From the NCBI RefSeq assembly GCF_008520265.1, contig NZ_VIQM01000065.1, forward strand, positions 108,649 to 172,648: DNA of 64,000 nucleotides. Direction: 5' to 3'. This document shows positions 8,986-18,183 of this stretch, piece after piece (within the stretch, counting starts at the first letter, position 1; the number at the start of each line of letters is the position of its first letter). The notes under the pieces are model-generated. The model did no database searches. It was given only the letters and a program-made list of their open reading frames with translations, and was not told the DNA's origin. A program made the position numbers and the translations under genes. Source of the stretch: Sphingobacterium cavernae. Lineage in GTDB: Bacteria > Bacteroidota > Bacteroidia > Sphingobacteriales > Sphingobacteriaceae.

Positions 8986-10213
8986 CTAATTCTCCAGCTA
9001 TTATGTTTAAACTACTCATGTTTAAAATTGCATCCGAAATCAACATACCTGCACTCATCGGTGCAAACATTTGATAATTGATAAATGAAGGTCTTCTAAA
9101 GTGAAGTCTATATGGCGTACGACCGCCATCATGGATTAAATAAAATCCCAACTCACCGTTAGCACCTTCTACCGAATGATACACTTCGGATTTTGGAGTC
9201 TCCCATTCACCCATTACAATCTTGAAATGGTAAATAAGTGCCTCCATATTATTGTAGACTTGTTCTTTAGGTGGAAGATAAAACTCTGGAACATCCGCAT
9301 GGAATACACCAACTGGTTCTTTCGCTATCTTGTCTAATGCTTGTCTGATTATCTTTAAAGACTCGCGCATCTCCGCGTTACGAACCATAAAACGATCATA
9401 CACGTCTCCGTTAGTTCCTACCGGAACTTCAAAGTCAAATTCATCATAGGAGCAATATGGGGACACGATACGCACATCATAATCAACACCCGTAGCTCTT
9501 AGAATCGGACCAGACCAACTGTAATCTAAAGCCTCTTCGGGAGTAACAGCGGCTACACCAGCAGTTCGTTCTATAAATATTCTATTTCGAACAAATAATT
9601 CCTCAAACTCACTCAATACTGGAGGAAATCTTTCCAAGAACTCCTCTATTTTCTTAAAGGCAACATTATTAAAATCTCTTTCGAAACCACCAATTCGACC
9701 AATATTTGTCGTCAGACGTGCGCCACAGATTTCTTCATAAATCTCGTAGATAAATTCACGCTCCTGCATGACATACAAGAATCCTGAAAATGCACCTGTA
9801 TCCACCCCCAAAATACCATTGCAAATAATGTGATCAGCTATACGCGCCAATTCCATCACAATCACACGCATATACTGTACTCGCTTAGGAATTTCTATGT
9901 CCAAAAGCTTTTCTACCGTCATATGCCAACCCATATTATTAATTGGAGAAGAGCAATAATTAAGACGGTCAGTTAATGGCGTAATTTGATAAAAAGGACG
10001 GCGCTCGGCTATCTTTTCAAAAGCACGATGGATATAACCTATTGTTGAAACTCCACTGACAATACGCTCCCCATCAATTTGCACCACATTCTGGAATACA
10101 CCATGAGTAGCAGGGTGCGTAGGACCTATATTTAGGGTGATTAATTCGTCTTGTGGATCGTTATCCTCAAAAACAGGTTTATTCGGTGATATTTTGGTAA
10201 TCGGATTGCTCAT
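8978..10213 (-). CDS. nuoD: NADH-quinone oxidoreductase subunit D
   Basis: The 49-kDa-type subunit, derived from the large subunit of NiFe hydrogenases, that forms the quinone pocket with NuoB. The 411-residue protein has the family start NIGPTHPATHGVFQ and ends in the conserved ISDAILNMSSLNIIAGELDA-type tail. The hydrogenase nickel ligands are absent, as in all complex I members. It is separate from nuoC here, whereas the two are fused in enterobacteria. It lies 15 bp after nuoC. Confidence 0.97.
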   Translation of the reverse strand: MSNPITKISPNKPVFEDNDPQDELITLNIGPTHPATHGVFQNVVQIDGERIVSGVSTIGYIHRAFEKIAERRPFYQITPLTDRLNYCSSPINNMGWHMTVEKLLDIEIPKRVQYMRVIVMELARIADHIICNGILGVDTGAFSGFLYVMQEREFIYEIYEEICGARLTTNIGRIGGFERDFNNVAFKKIEEFLERFPPVLSEFEELFVRNRIFIERTAGVAAVTPEEALDYSWSGPILRATGVDYDVRIVSPYCSYDEFDFEVPVGTNGDVYDRFMVRNAEMRESLKIIRQALDKIAKEPVGVFHADVPEFYLPPKEQVYNNMEALIYHFKIVMGEWETPKSEVYHSVEGANGELGFYLIHDGGRTPYRLHFRRPSFINYQMFAPMSAGMLISDAILNMSSLNIIAGELDA

Positions 10214-10228
10214 CTACGTAAATTCAAG

Positions 10229-10732
10229 TTATCGGCCAAAATAAAAATCTTTCTTATCCACTTTATTCGGATCTTCCAATGGGTATTCTTTGCGCATCGG
10301 AAATACTTCCAATTCATCCATGTTAAGTATTCGACGTAAATCTGGATGACCTTCGAATATTATTCCATAGAAATCATATGTCTCCCTTTCCATCCAATTA
10401 GCACCATTCCATAATGTCGTTGCAGTTGGAATAGTAGGATTTTTTCCTTCCAAAAACACCTTTATACGAATTCGAAAATTTTGAAAAAGATTATGAAGAT
10501 GATAAACCACAGCAAAAGGCTGCGCCTGATTAGGATAATGCACAGCTGTAATATCTGTCAGATAATTGAATCTAAATGATTCCTCATTTTTTAAATAAGA
10601 AAGCACTTCAATAATAGATTCTGCAGATGTAGAAATAGTCAAAAGTCCATGCGGCTCGCCAATGATTTCCAATGTTTCACCAAACTTCTCACTTAAATTT
10701 TCTACTATATATTGGTTGGTTAATCTATCCAT
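10229..10732 (-). CDS. nuoC: NADH-quinone oxidoreductase subunit C
   Basis: The 30-kDa-type subunit of the peripheral arm, 167 residues. The family signature [20 protein letters not shown] is visible in the C-terminal half, followed by MRKEYPLE. It has no cofactor motif. The start overlaps the 3' end of nuoB by 8 bp, which points to coupled translation. Confidence 0.96.
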   Translation of the reverse strand: MDRLTNQYIVENLSEKFGETLEIIGEPHGLLTISTSAESIIEVLSYLKNEESFRFNYLTDITAVHYPNQAQPFAVVYHLHNLFQNFRIRIKVFLEGKNPTIPTATTLWNGANWMERETYDFYGIIFEGHPDLRRILNMDELEVFPMRKEYPLEDPNKVDKKDFYFGR

Positions 10733-11279
10733 TGTCTGTTACTATTCCATATTTTTCCAACAATGCCTTGTATTCAGGGGTATTTCTTCTGTTCAACGAC
10801 TCGTTTTTAACGATGTCTTGCAATTTTAACACACCATCTAGGATCGCTTCTGGTCTCGGTGGGCATCCCGGCACATATACATCTACAGGAATTATTTCAT
10901 CTATTCCCTGCAATACCGAATATGTATCAAAAATTCCACCACTAGAAGCACAGGCTCCTACTGCAATAACCCAACGAGGCTCTGCCATTTGCAAATACAC
11001 CTGCTTCAATACTGGAGCCATTTTTTTCGCTATAGTCCCCATTACCAAAAGCATATCCGCTTGACGAGGCGAAAAACTTGGTCGCTCGGCACCAAATCTC
11101 GCTAAATCATAAGTCGAACCCATTGTCGCCATAAACTCAATCCCACAACAAGAAGTGGCAAAGGGTAATGGCCATAAGGAATTTGCTCGAGCTAATCCAA
11201 TCGCTTTATCTAAAGTAGTGGCAAAAAATCCGGCTCCTTCCACTCCTGGAGGCGCCTCCGCTAAGGTGATCTTGCTCAT
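10725..11279 (-). CDS. nuoB: NADH-quinone oxidoreductase subunit B (cluster N2)
   Basis: This subunit holds the terminal [4Fe-4S] cluster N2, which reduces quinone. The 184-residue protein has the adjacent cysteines Cys44-Cys45 in [10 protein letters not shown], Cys110 in VGACASSGG and Cys139 in VPGCPPRPE, which together are the N2 ligands. It begins 91 bp after nuoA, the largest gap in the operon, and overlaps nuoC by 8 bp. Confidence 0.98.
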   Translation of the reverse strand: MSKITLAEAPPGVEGAGFFATTLDKAIGLARANSLWPLPFATSCCGIEFMATMGSTYDLARFGAERPSFSPRQADMLLVMGTIAKKMAPVLKQVYLQMAEPRWVIAVGACASSGGIFDTYSVLQGIDEIIPVDVYVPGCPPRPEAILDGVLKLQDIVKNESLNRRNTPEYKALLEKYGIVTDNG

Positions 11280-11330
11280 AATACAGTTATTCTTTCCTCG
11301 GTTTATACAGTTCTCAATTTAATATTTATA

Positions 11331-11352
11331 TTCCTTAAATTGAATAAAGGAA
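11331..11352. other. Small inverted repeat in the nuoA-nuoB gap
   Basis: The nuoA-nuoB gap is the widest in the operon. It contains a 6-bp inverted repeat, TTCCTT at 11331-11336 and AAGGAA at 11347-11352, separated by 10 AT-rich bases. It could form a weak hairpin affecting mRNA stability, or it could be chance in AT-rich DNA. Confidence 0.2.
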
Positions 11353-11370
11353 TGTTATTTAGAATCTTTC

Positions 11371-11751
11371 TTAATCCCAATTAAGTGCTTTTTTCTTAAT
11401 TACATAGATGAAGCCTAATAATAGCATACCCATGAAAATAAACATCTCGATTAAACCTTGAAATCCAAATTCCCTAAAATTCACAGCCCAAGGATACATG
11501 AAGATTACCTCCACGTCGAAAATTACAAACAATATAGCAACAAGGAAATATTTAATTGAAAAGGGTTGTCTTGCGTTACCTACAACTTCTACTCCAGATT
11601 CAAAAGCAGTTAGTTTGCTTTCTGTACGCACTTTTGGACCTATTAGGTGAGTACCAATAATTGTTGTTATTCCAAAACCTGCAGCAACAATTAATTGAAT
11701 TAGTATCGGCAAATAATCAACAGGCAGATTCTGACCTTGCAAATTTTCCAT
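11371..11751 (-). CDS. nuoA: NADH-quinone oxidoreductase subunit A
   Basis: First gene of the complex I operon. The 126-residue membrane protein has three helices. The family signature is present in the middle: FESGVEVVGNARQPFSIKYF followed by LFVIFDVEVIFMYPWA. It helps join the peripheral and membrane arms. A TATATTTG -7 box lies upstream at 11782-11789, and the preceding transcription unit ends at a strong hairpin just before it. nuoA is therefore the promoter-proximal gene. Confidence 0.97.
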   Translation of the reverse strand: MENLQGQNLPVDYLPILIQLIVAAGFGITTIIGTHLIGPKVRTESKLTAFESGVEVVGNARQPFSIKYFLVAILFVIFDVEVIFMYPWAVNFREFGFQGLIEMFIFMGMLLLGFIYVIKKKALNWD

Positions 11752-11781
11752 AATAAAAGTTTAGTTCTTAGTTGTATGAAA

Positions 11782-11789
11782 CAAATATA
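11782..11789 (-). promoter_or_regulatory. Putative -7 box for the nuo operon
   Basis: On the minus strand this reads TATATTTG, a perfect match to the Bacteroidetes -7 consensus TAnnTTTG, 30 nt before the nuoA ATG. The nearest upstream TTTG is 25 nt away, longer than the usual 18-20, so the -33 element is poor or absent. Confidence 0.5.
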
Positions 11790-11807
11790 GAACTTTTATT
11801 AAAAAAT

Positions 11808-11839
11808 AAAAGGGCAAACTGAATTCAGTTTGCCCTTTT
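11808..11839 (-). terminator. Rho-independent terminator of the exbB-tonB-TPR unit
   Basis: A perfect 16-bp inverted repeat (AAAAGGGCAAACTGAA at 11808-11823 and its complement at 11824-11839) lies 20 bp after the TPR gene stop. It has A/T flanks on both sides. It separates the tonB unit from the nuo promoter. Confidence 0.88.
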
Positions 11840-11859
11840 AAAAGAAAATATTAAAAATC

Positions 11860-13596
11860 TTACAATACGTCTTTCAACGCTTCTAAATATTGTGTCGCAA
11901 CTTCATCATTTGGAGATAGCGCAATCGCTTTCTTAAATAAATCACCTGCTTGTTTATAATCTTCTTTTAAGATATAGTAATATCCGATTACGTTGTAAAC
12001 ATCAGTTAACTTAACAACATCATCTTCAGTTAATTGCTCACCAGCAGCTTGTTTATCTGTAAGAATTTTAGCTAACTGATTAAAAGATTCTAAGTATAAA
12101 CCTTTGTGCAATTCTGGTTGTTCTGGATCGATTACATCTAAATTATAGTTACTATATCCTTTAATGTATAATGCAGGAATTTTATATTCAGCAGCTGCTG
12201 AATCTGTAGAATTAATTACCACATCTAAAGCCTTGATTGCATCATTAAATTCTTTAGTTGCATCTTCTCCAGCTTCTTTTTTCTTATTACCTGCACGGAA
12301 GTTAGCATCACCTACTAAGTAATTAGCTTCGTAATACCAAGGCTCTCCCTTTTGAGATGCTGGCACATTGAAGATGGCTGCAGCAGCTTCAAAGTTTGAT
12401 GCATTAAACGCATTTCTACCGTAGCCATCAACCTCATTGATTAATTCTTTGTCCAATTCTAAAGCTTTTCCTAAATACTGAAGACCTTTAGCTTTATCAC
12501 CAGCTTCAATATTTGCAAAACCACCGAACAAATAATCAATAGCAATTAAGCGGCTTTCTTCAGCGTTAGCAAATAATTTATCAAAATATCCTACTGCTTT
12601 AGCTGCATCTTTATCTTGGTTGATAGAGATCAATCCCAAATAACGGTATACTTTAGCATCAACACCTGGTACATTTTCCAACTGAAGAGCTACGGTTTTT
12701 AACTCATCATATTTTTGACCAAATACCAAGAAATCTGCATAACGAACTAAAGCATCTGATGATTTATCACCTGTAACTTCCAAATATTTTTTATAGCTAT
12801 CTACAGCTTTAGCAACTTGCGCCTCGTATGCTGCCTTTTCTTCATCCGTATTATCTGGTAAACGTTTGGCAATTTGCAATTCGGTCTCCGCAATCTCACG
12901 ATAAACAGGACCATACGTTGGGTATTCTGCTGCAATCGAATTATATGATTCTAAAGCTGCATCGAATGCAAATGCACGACGAGTAATTAACGCTTGTTGT
13001 ACTTTAGCTTTTACTAAATTTGGATCGATATTCAATGCATCACGGTAGCTGATATATGATTGACTATTTTCGCCTAATCCTAAATATGCATCTCCTAACG
13101 ACACTGGGATTAATGCATCCTTAGCATTTTTAGCTTTAGCTTGAGATAAATAATCTACTGCCTTAGCATAATCAGGTTTAGGTGCTTCTACGTAAGCTTT
13201 ACCAATGTAATATAGTGGTAAATAATCTTTTTTACCCAATGCAGAAGTTGCTTGTGTAAACTTTTGTTCTGCAGCAGATACGTTATTTTTTTGTAAATCA
13301 ACAATACCTAAACCAACATTATTTAACGCTTCTTTTGGAGCATTTGTTAATCCATTATTAAATGCTAATGCTGCTGAATCTAACTTTTCATTAACCAAGT
13401 ATACCTGACCTAAGTAGAAGTGATTAAGACCATCTTTAGGTTTTTTCGCAACTAAATTTTGTAAGATACCTTTAGCTTTATCGTATTGCTCTGCATCAAT
13501 CGCTGCTTTCGCATCTTTTAAACTTTGAGCACTAGCAGTGCTTGCTAAAGCGCCTGCTGCTAATAAACTCAAAAACAATTTACTTTTTGTCATCAT
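11860..13596 (-). CDS. Exported tetratricopeptide-repeat protein
   Basis: A 578-residue protein with a signal peptide (hydrophobic core then ASTASAQS, cleavage near residue 23) and TPR-like helical repeats through most of its length, for example around residues 27-125, 150-200 and 340-380, and again at the C-terminus (residues 530-578). It should be a periplasmic or envelope scaffold. It is the last gene of the exbB-exbD-exbD-tonB unit, 25 bp after the PstS-like gene, which suggests a role tied to TonB-dependent transport. The exact function is unknown. The start has two adjacent Met codons. Confidence 0.88.
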   Translation of the reverse strand: MMTKSKLFLSLLAAGALASTASAQSLKDAKAAIDAEQYDKAKGILQNLVAKKPKDGLNHFYLGQVYLVNEKLDSAALAFNNGLTNAPKEALNNVGLGIVDLQKNNVSAAEQKFTQATSALGKKDYLPLYYIGKAYVEAPKPDYAKAVDYLSQAKAKNAKDALIPVSLGDAYLGLGENSQSYISYRDALNIDPNLVKAKVQQALITRRAFAFDAALESYNSIAAEYPTYGPVYREIAETELQIAKRLPDNTDEEKAAYEAQVAKAVDSYKKYLEVTGDKSSDALVRYADFLVFGQKYDELKTVALQLENVPGVDAKVYRYLGLISINQDKDAAKAVGYFDKLFANAEESRLIAIDYLFGGFANIEAGDKAKGLQYLGKALELDKELINEVDGYGRNAFNASNFEAAAAIFNVPASQKGEPWYYEANYLVGDANFRAGNKKKEAGEDATKEFNDAIKALDVVINSTDSAAAEYKIPALYIKGYSNYNLDVIDPEQPELHKGLYLESFNQLAKILTDKQAAGEQLTEDDVVKLTDVYNVIGYYYILKEDYKQAGDLFKKAIALSPNDEVATQYLEALKDVL

Positions 13597-13621
13597 TCTA
13601 TTTATGTTTCTTAGTTATTTA

Positions 13622-14536
13622 CTAATTAATATTATCTCTTATAATAATTTCACGTCCTGGCATCTTCGCAGGAAGCAATCCTGATTTCAAAACAATTCGC
13701 TGTCCTCTATCTCCAGTTACAAATGCCGAAAAACCCATTCCCAAACCCATATTTGGTTGATAATTCAACACCTTCACTTCTCTACGTAATGGATATTCTC
13801 CAGTTGATAATGAAGCCTGTGAAGGTTTCACATATTTGGGAGTCTCCAAAGTGTCATTTAACACGCTCAAGATACGAATTTTATCTTTTTCTGTAAAAGA
13901 TCTTTGCAAAGATAAATACTGATTAAAACTCAATAATCCGATTTGCTTTTCATTACCAGCGACAGTGTTTAAAATTTCTGTTGCATTACCTTTTACTTCT
14001 AAATAGGTATTTGCGATTTTATCCAACTTGCCCAATTCTCTAAAATAACGAACCAAACTTGAATTTGGATTATCTATTACCAACTTTTTACCTGTTGCGT
14101 TTCGGCCAGCCATTAAATCAATAATATCTTGCGTTGCAATAGTTGAATCAATATCTGAACTACCGACCAGCACTACAGCGTCGTATGCAAATGGATAAAT
14201 CCTCGGGGTAATTGAGCGTTGATCAAATGATTTCTTTTCTTCCTCCGTCAATTCTCTAGATAAGATCAATATCCCACTTTCACCTTTTATTAAATCATTT
14301 ACAGCTTGAACCTCAGGTTTACCTATCAAGTTGATTTTCGCGTTATAATAAGAACTTTCAAAGACCTCTTTTTGTTCTACAGCTATTGGCATCAATGACT
14401 CATCTACCAAAACTGCAATTTCACCAGATAATATATCATCCGTTTTGTTCTTCTTTTCTTTATTCTCTACACAAGAGATAAGGAAAAGAAAAGCTGAAAA
14501 TACATATATAATTTTATAGAACAAATTCATTACCAA
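13622..14536 (-). CDS. PstS-like substrate-binding lipoprotein in the tonB operon
   Basis: A 304-residue protein with a lipoprotein signal (LFLISC, lipidated Cys22) and a periplasmic phosphate-binding-protein-like fold: an ILSRELTEEE-type lobe, a region around residue 140 like the PstS hinge (DLMAGRNATGKK) and a C-terminal FVTGDRGQRIVLKSGLLPA segment like PstS proteins. No ABC permease or ATPase is nearby. It sits between tonB and a TPR protein, so it may act in the TonB system and not in classical phosphate import. The true ligand cannot be read from sequence. The start could be Met1 or Met3. Confidence 0.8.
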   Translation of the reverse strand: MVMNLFYKIIYVFSAFLFLISCVENKEKKNKTDDILSGEIAVLVDESLMPIAVEQKEVFESSYYNAKINLIGKPEVQAVNDLIKGESGILILSRELTEEEKKSFDQRSITPRIYPFAYDAVVLVGSSDIDSTIATQDIIDLMAGRNATGKKLVIDNPNSSLVRYFRELGKLDKIANTYLEVKGNATEILNTVAGNEKQIGLLSFNQYLSLQRSFTEKDKIRILSVLNDTLETPKYVKPSQASLSTGEYPLRREVKVLNYQPNMGLGMGFSAFVTGDRGQRIVLKSGLLPAKMPGREIIIRDNIN

Positions 14537-14578
14537 TATGATTTAATACAGATTAAAAAGATTAATCCTTAACATTAT

Positions 14579-14821
14579 TTAACGTATAAAATTATTTTGC
14601 CATAGGCGCGCAAAGCGCATGAAAGAATATACAATAAGTAATATTCCAAACATATTCTTGTATGTTTTATCGATTTCAATCGGAAAATCTTTCCAAAAGA
14701 TTATCAATAAGCCTATTATGAAATAAAACAAAAACATGCATAGGCCTAAAATAGACAGAAATCGCTTTGTTGGCGATTTCTGTCTAAATTTGTTCGTATT
14801 CATTTCTGAATTTTCACTCAT
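14579..14821 (-). CDS. Small two-helix membrane protein after tonB
   Basis: An 80-residue protein of unknown function. The ATG at 14821 shares its first base with the tonB stop codon (TAATG), so I prefer this start to the longer in-frame one at 14902, which would lie inside tonB. After a charged N-terminus (MSENSEMNTNKFRQKSPTKR) come two membrane helices, about residues 22-43 and 58-73, joined by a short polar loop. It is translationally coupled to tonB and may be an accessory membrane component. I do not recognise a family. Confidence 0.7.
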   Translation of the reverse strand: MSENSEMNTNKFRQKSPTKRFLSILGLCMFLFYFIIGLLIIFWKDFPIEIDKTYKNMFGILLIVYSFMRFARLWQNNFIR

Positions 14822-15702
14822 TACATATTTGTTAAGTCCAAACGGATTGGTAACGAATAAGCTACACGTACTGGACGACCATTCTGAATACCTGGGCTCC
14901 ATTTTTTAGCTTTCTTCAATACATTGATCGCAGCTTGACCTGTACCGTATGATAAATCACGAGGGACTTTAATATCTGTCAAAGATCCATCTTTTTCTAC
15001 AACGAAAGTAACCTGTACAGTTCCTTTCACACCTGCATCGATAGCTGATTGTGGATATTGGTAGTTGTCTCCGATCCATTTACGGAAAGCATTCAATCCA
15101 CCCGGCGGTTCTGGCTGAATCTCAACAGATTGGAAAATTTCTTCTCCAGTACCTGTACCACCTTCGACACCTTTAGTACTACCAGTTGCAGCACCAGCTA
15201 CATCTTTTGTACCCCATTTACCTTCAGTCGTGATACTACCACCCTTCATACCTTTCATCGCTACTGGACCGATAAGTTTTTTCTTATCTGTAGCTTCTTC
15301 TACAGTTGCTACCTCTTCTGTCACAGCCTTTTCCTTAGGAACAGGCTTAATCTCAGGAAGAGCTACAACGTCTAGAGCGGGCTTAGATTCTGCAATCTTT
15401 GGTGCTTCTTCTTGAACAACTGGCTTTTCTTCTTCCGGTGGAAGTTGTTCAGCCAAGTCCTCTAGTGTAACTTCTTCTGTAAATGCCACTTCTTCTTTAG
15501 GTCCATCATCACCTGAAAATAGATCTAAATTTAAAGCTTTAGGCAAACTGAATACTGTTACCACAGCAACAACAATTGCTAATGCAGTGTTTGTTGCTTT
15601 TGGACCTAACTTACGTAGCTCATAAGCACCGTAAGCTTTGTTCCTGTTCTCGAAGACAACATCAAGCCACTCACTTTTAAATATATTTAATTTTTCAAAC
15701 AT
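14821..15702 (-). CDS. tonB: Energy transducer TonB
   Basis: Couples the inner-membrane proton motive force to outer membrane receptors. The N-terminal cytoplasmic segment contains the ENRNKAYGAYELRKL motif that I know from Bacteroidetes TonB proteins. One membrane helix follows (about 37-53), then an acidic and proline-containing periplasmic linker (70-140), a glycine-rich stretch and a C-terminal TonB domain (about 205-290, with YPQSAIDAGVKGTVQVTFVV and the KKWSPGIQNGRPV turn). exbD, exbD and exbB lie just upstream, making a complete motor. It is 293 residues long, a normal length. Confidence 0.95.
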   Translation of the reverse strand: MFEKLNIFKSEWLDVVFENRNKAYGAYELRKLGPKATNTALAIVVAVVTVFSLPKALNLDLFSGDDGPKEEVAFTEEVTLEDLAEQLPPEEEKPVVQEEAPKIAESKPALDVVALPEIKPVPKEKAVTEEVATVEEATDKKKLIGPVAMKGMKGGSITTEGKWGTKDVAGAATGSTKGVEGGTGTGEEIFQSVEIQPEPPGGLNAFRKWIGDNYQYPQSAIDAGVKGTVQVTFVVEKDGSLTDIKVPRDLSYGTGQAAINVLKKAKKWSPGIQNGRPVRVAYSLPIRLDLTNM

Positions 15703-15736
15703 ATTGTTATTAGTTTATGAGAATCTATATAACAAA

Positions 15737-16297
15737 TTAATCGTTATATAAGTTTTCTTTTTTCAATAGCTCAATTTCTTCGCTCATGATACGGTTAGAT
15801 ATCATGTAACGTTTTATATCTACAATCTTCATTTCATCCAACGCATCAATAATGTTGCGTGTAACTGATTTTTCACTCGGACGGATAACAACGATAATGT
15901 CCTTACCTCCAGCTTGTTGCGGAACAAGCTTTTGCATTCTCATTAATACGCTACGAAGACCATCTTCTGCATTATAATCAATTACTGTAGGACCCTGAAG
16001 AGGTTTTTTAACATCACCTTGATACCATACTAGCTTGTCGTCAGACCCTAATACTAGGGTTACACTACGATGCTCATCCACATCAACATCCGTATTCACA
16101 TCTGTTTCTGGGTTTTTATCTGGCATCGCTACGTCCATAGCTTGTGGCTTATTCAAGGATGTCGTTAACATAAAGAATGTAATCAATAAGAACGCCAAAT
16201 CTACCATAGCTGTAAGATCGACCTTACCACCATTTTTCTTGGCTCTTACTTTTCCACCTTTACCCTTTTTACCGGAGTCTTGATTTAATTCTGCCAT
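15737..16297 (-). CDS. exbD: ExbD/TolR biopolymer transport protein, second copy
   Basis: A 186-residue motor subunit that forms a proton channel with ExbB. After a lysine- and glycine-rich N-terminus comes a single membrane helix starting at KVDLTAMVDLAFLLITFFML; Asp33 is the proton-carrying residue of the family. The rest is periplasmic. It lies 13 bp after the first exbD and 34 bp before tonB. Two ExbD paralogs in one operon are usual in this phylum and probably form a heteromeric complex. Confidence 0.95.
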   Translation of the reverse strand: MAELNQDSGKKGKGGKVRAKKNGGKVDLTAMVDLAFLLITFFMLTTSLNKPQAMDVAMPDKNPETDVNTDVDVDEHRSVTLVLGSDDKLVWYQGDVKKPLQGPTVIDYNAEDGLRSVLMRMQKLVPQQAGGKDIIVVIRPSEKSVTRNIIDALDEMKIVDIKRYMISNRIMSEEIELLKKENLYND

Positions 16298-16310
16298 TTA
16301 AATATTATTA

Positions 16311-16967
16311 TTAATCAGCTTTAAGGCCAGTAACGAAACTGAACTTATTTTGTTTCTGATTACGTAATGTCTCAATTATCAAATTCAAACTTGGAAATTT
16401 CTCATTTGCATCAGACTTAATTGCTACTGTTAACAATTCAATATCATCAGGATCTTTACCATCTTCAATTGCTTTGTCCTTTAGAATCTTAGCTGAAGCT
16501 ATACGAGCCTGCTTAACCCATGAAAACAATTCATTCGAAAGGTTTTGTGTTGAGTCTACAGGGATTCCGCTTTGTCTATCTGCCGTTCTTGCTGATTGAT
16601 CTGCTGCCAACAATGTTTTCATTGTTTTCATGTTTACACCAAAATCCTCAAGATTTTTGAACTTACCGTACTCTTCTGGTGAGAACTCCATCCCGTAGAT
16701 ACTAGCCATTTGTTGCAATGTCTGAACACGTACATTAGGATCACTCATACTGAAGAACACTTTACCTTCATCTCCTACTGTAATAACTGCTAAATTACCA
16801 TCTGGCAATTTTGCTTGTGAATATGAGGGTGCCGTATCAACCGTCAAGGTTTCAGGAGTTCTAGCAGTTGCTGTAAGAACGAAGAATGTAAGAAGCAAGA
16901 AAGACACGTCACACATCGCCGTCATGTCGATGGATGTACTGGCTCTTTTTACTTTTGCTTTACCCAT
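16311..16967 (-). CDS. exbD: ExbD/TolR biopolymer transport protein, first copy
   Basis: A 218-residue ExbD paralog with one membrane helix near the N-terminus (SIDMTAMCDVSFLLLTFFVLT) carrying the conserved Asp20. The periplasmic part is longer than that of the second copy and differs in sequence. It follows exbB by 98 bp and precedes the second exbD by 13 bp. The role is in energising TonB. Confidence 0.94.
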   Translation of the reverse strand: MGKAKVKRASTSIDMTAMCDVSFLLLTFFVLTATARTPETLTVDTAPSYSQAKLPDGNLAVITVGDEGKVFFSMSDPNVRVQTLQQMASIYGMEFSPEEYGKFKNLEDFGVNMKTMKTLLAADQSARTADRQSGIPVDSTQNLSNELFSWVKQARIASAKILKDKAIEDGKDPDDIELLTVAIKSDANEKFPSLNLIIETLRNQKQNKFSFVTGLKAD

Positions 16968-17065
16968 TTCTTTACCTATTAATATATTAACAACTCTATT
17001 CTTTATCTAATGATGCTTTACTATTTCACTTTCCATAAAAAAAGTTGAAATATTTTTAGCACATC

Positions 17066-17896
17066 TTATTTGTGGTTTGCAGCGTATGTTTGTACGATTG
17101 AGAAACCAGCCTCGTCGATAGAATAAGTTAATTTGTCAATTTTAGCAGTCAAGATATTGTAGAATACAATTGCAAAAGTAGAACATGCAATACCTGTAGC
17201 TGTATTAATTAGGGCCTCAGAGATACCATTCGCTAATTTAGCTGAATCTGGCGCACCACCTGTTGCTAATGCTGAGAAGGCCTTGATCATACCTGTTACT
17301 GTACCTAATAGACCTGTTAATGTACCGATAGAAACTAATGTAGCTAATACGTTTAAGTTTTTCTCTAACATTGGCATTTCTAATGCTGTAGTTTCTTCGA
17401 TTTCTTTTTGAATTGCTAACGCTGATTTTTCAGCATCTAAGCCTGGATTAGCTTCAACATCTTTGTATTTTAATAAACCAGCTTTGATTACGTTCGCTAC
17501 AGAACCTTTTTGTTTGTCACACTCAGCGATAGCTGAATCAATGTTTCCAGTTTTTAATAACGATTGTACTTTTCTTACGAAGTTACCTACGTTGCCTGTG
17601 CCAGATGCTTTACCGATAACGATGAAACGCTCGATTGAGAAAACAAACACCATTAAGAATAATCCAAGTAGGATAGGTACGACAACACCAGCATGGTAAA
17701 CCATACCCGCGTAGTTGCCTGGTAAAGGTTGATTTGCAGGATCGCCATCAATAAAGTTTGAAGGATTACCCATCACAAATTGCCATACAAGGTATCCAAT
17801 AATGAAACAAATAACGATTGCTAAACTCGCAAATAAATTACCTGAATTGCCACTTTCTTGTTTTGCTGGGCTAGTAGTTTTTGGTGCGTTTGCCAT
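17066..17896 (-). CDS. exbB: MotA/TolQ/ExbB proton channel protein
   Basis: Main membrane subunit of the TonB motor, 276 residues. It has an extra N-terminal helix (about 23-42), a helix around 68-90, and the two C-terminal helices that line the channel, with the family motif TLTGLLGTVTGMIKAFSAL. It is the first gene of a seven-gene unit with a clear promoter about 100 bp upstream. Length and domain order fit ExbB of Bacteroidetes. Confidence 0.95.
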   Translation of the reverse strand: MANAPKTTSPAKQESGNSGNLFASLAIVICFIIGYLVWQFVMGNPSNFIDGDPANQPLPGNYAGMVYHAGVVVPILLGLFLMVFVFSIERFIVIGKASGTGNVGNFVRKVQSLLKTGNIDSAIAECDKQKGSVANVIKAGLLKYKDVEANPGLDAEKSALAIQKEIEETTALEMPMLEKNLNVLATLVSIGTLTGLLGTVTGMIKAFSALATGGAPDSAKLANGISEALINTATGIACSTFAIVFYNILTAKIDKLTYSIDEAGFSIVQTYAANHK

Positions 17897-17994
17897 TTTT
17901 ACTAATTTTTAGATTTTTACTGTTGTTTAATTATTATGTTTAATTCTATTGAAATAATGCAAAATTATTGACATCATTTTGACGCTAGTCAAAA

Positions 17995-18024
17995 CAAATA
18001 TACTATTTTGATATAAAATTCAAA
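17995..18024 (-). promoter_or_regulatory. Promoter of the exbB-tonB operon
   Basis: On the minus strand, TTTG (18021-18024) is followed after exactly 18 nt by TATATTTG (17995-18002). This matches the Bacteroidetes housekeeping consensus (-33 TTTG, -7 TAnnTTTG). The predicted transcript starts about 90 nt before the exbB ATG. Confidence 0.75.
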
Positions 18025-18142
18025 TTTTTTCAAATTGTTTTTTGTTATCCTTTTTATGAGTTATGATAAGAACGGTCAGCGCGGTAATCCTATTCTTACG
18101 CAGAAAATAATCGTCAACCCATCTACAGAATATTATGCAATA

Positions 18143-18183
18143 AAAACCATTTTTTTTTGCATATCCAAATTAATAAATGGTTA
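18143..18183 (-). terminator. Weak terminator after the SUI1-like gene
   Basis: An 8-bp inverted repeat (AACCATTT at 18146-18153 and AAATGGTT at 18176-18183) encloses a 22-nt loop and is followed on the minus strand by a short T run. The long loop makes this a weak call. Confidence 0.35.

Noticed and set aside
14822..14902. Longer N-terminus for the small membrane protein
   Set aside because: It would overlap the conserved end of tonB by 27 codons. The TAATG start at 14821 is a better explanation.
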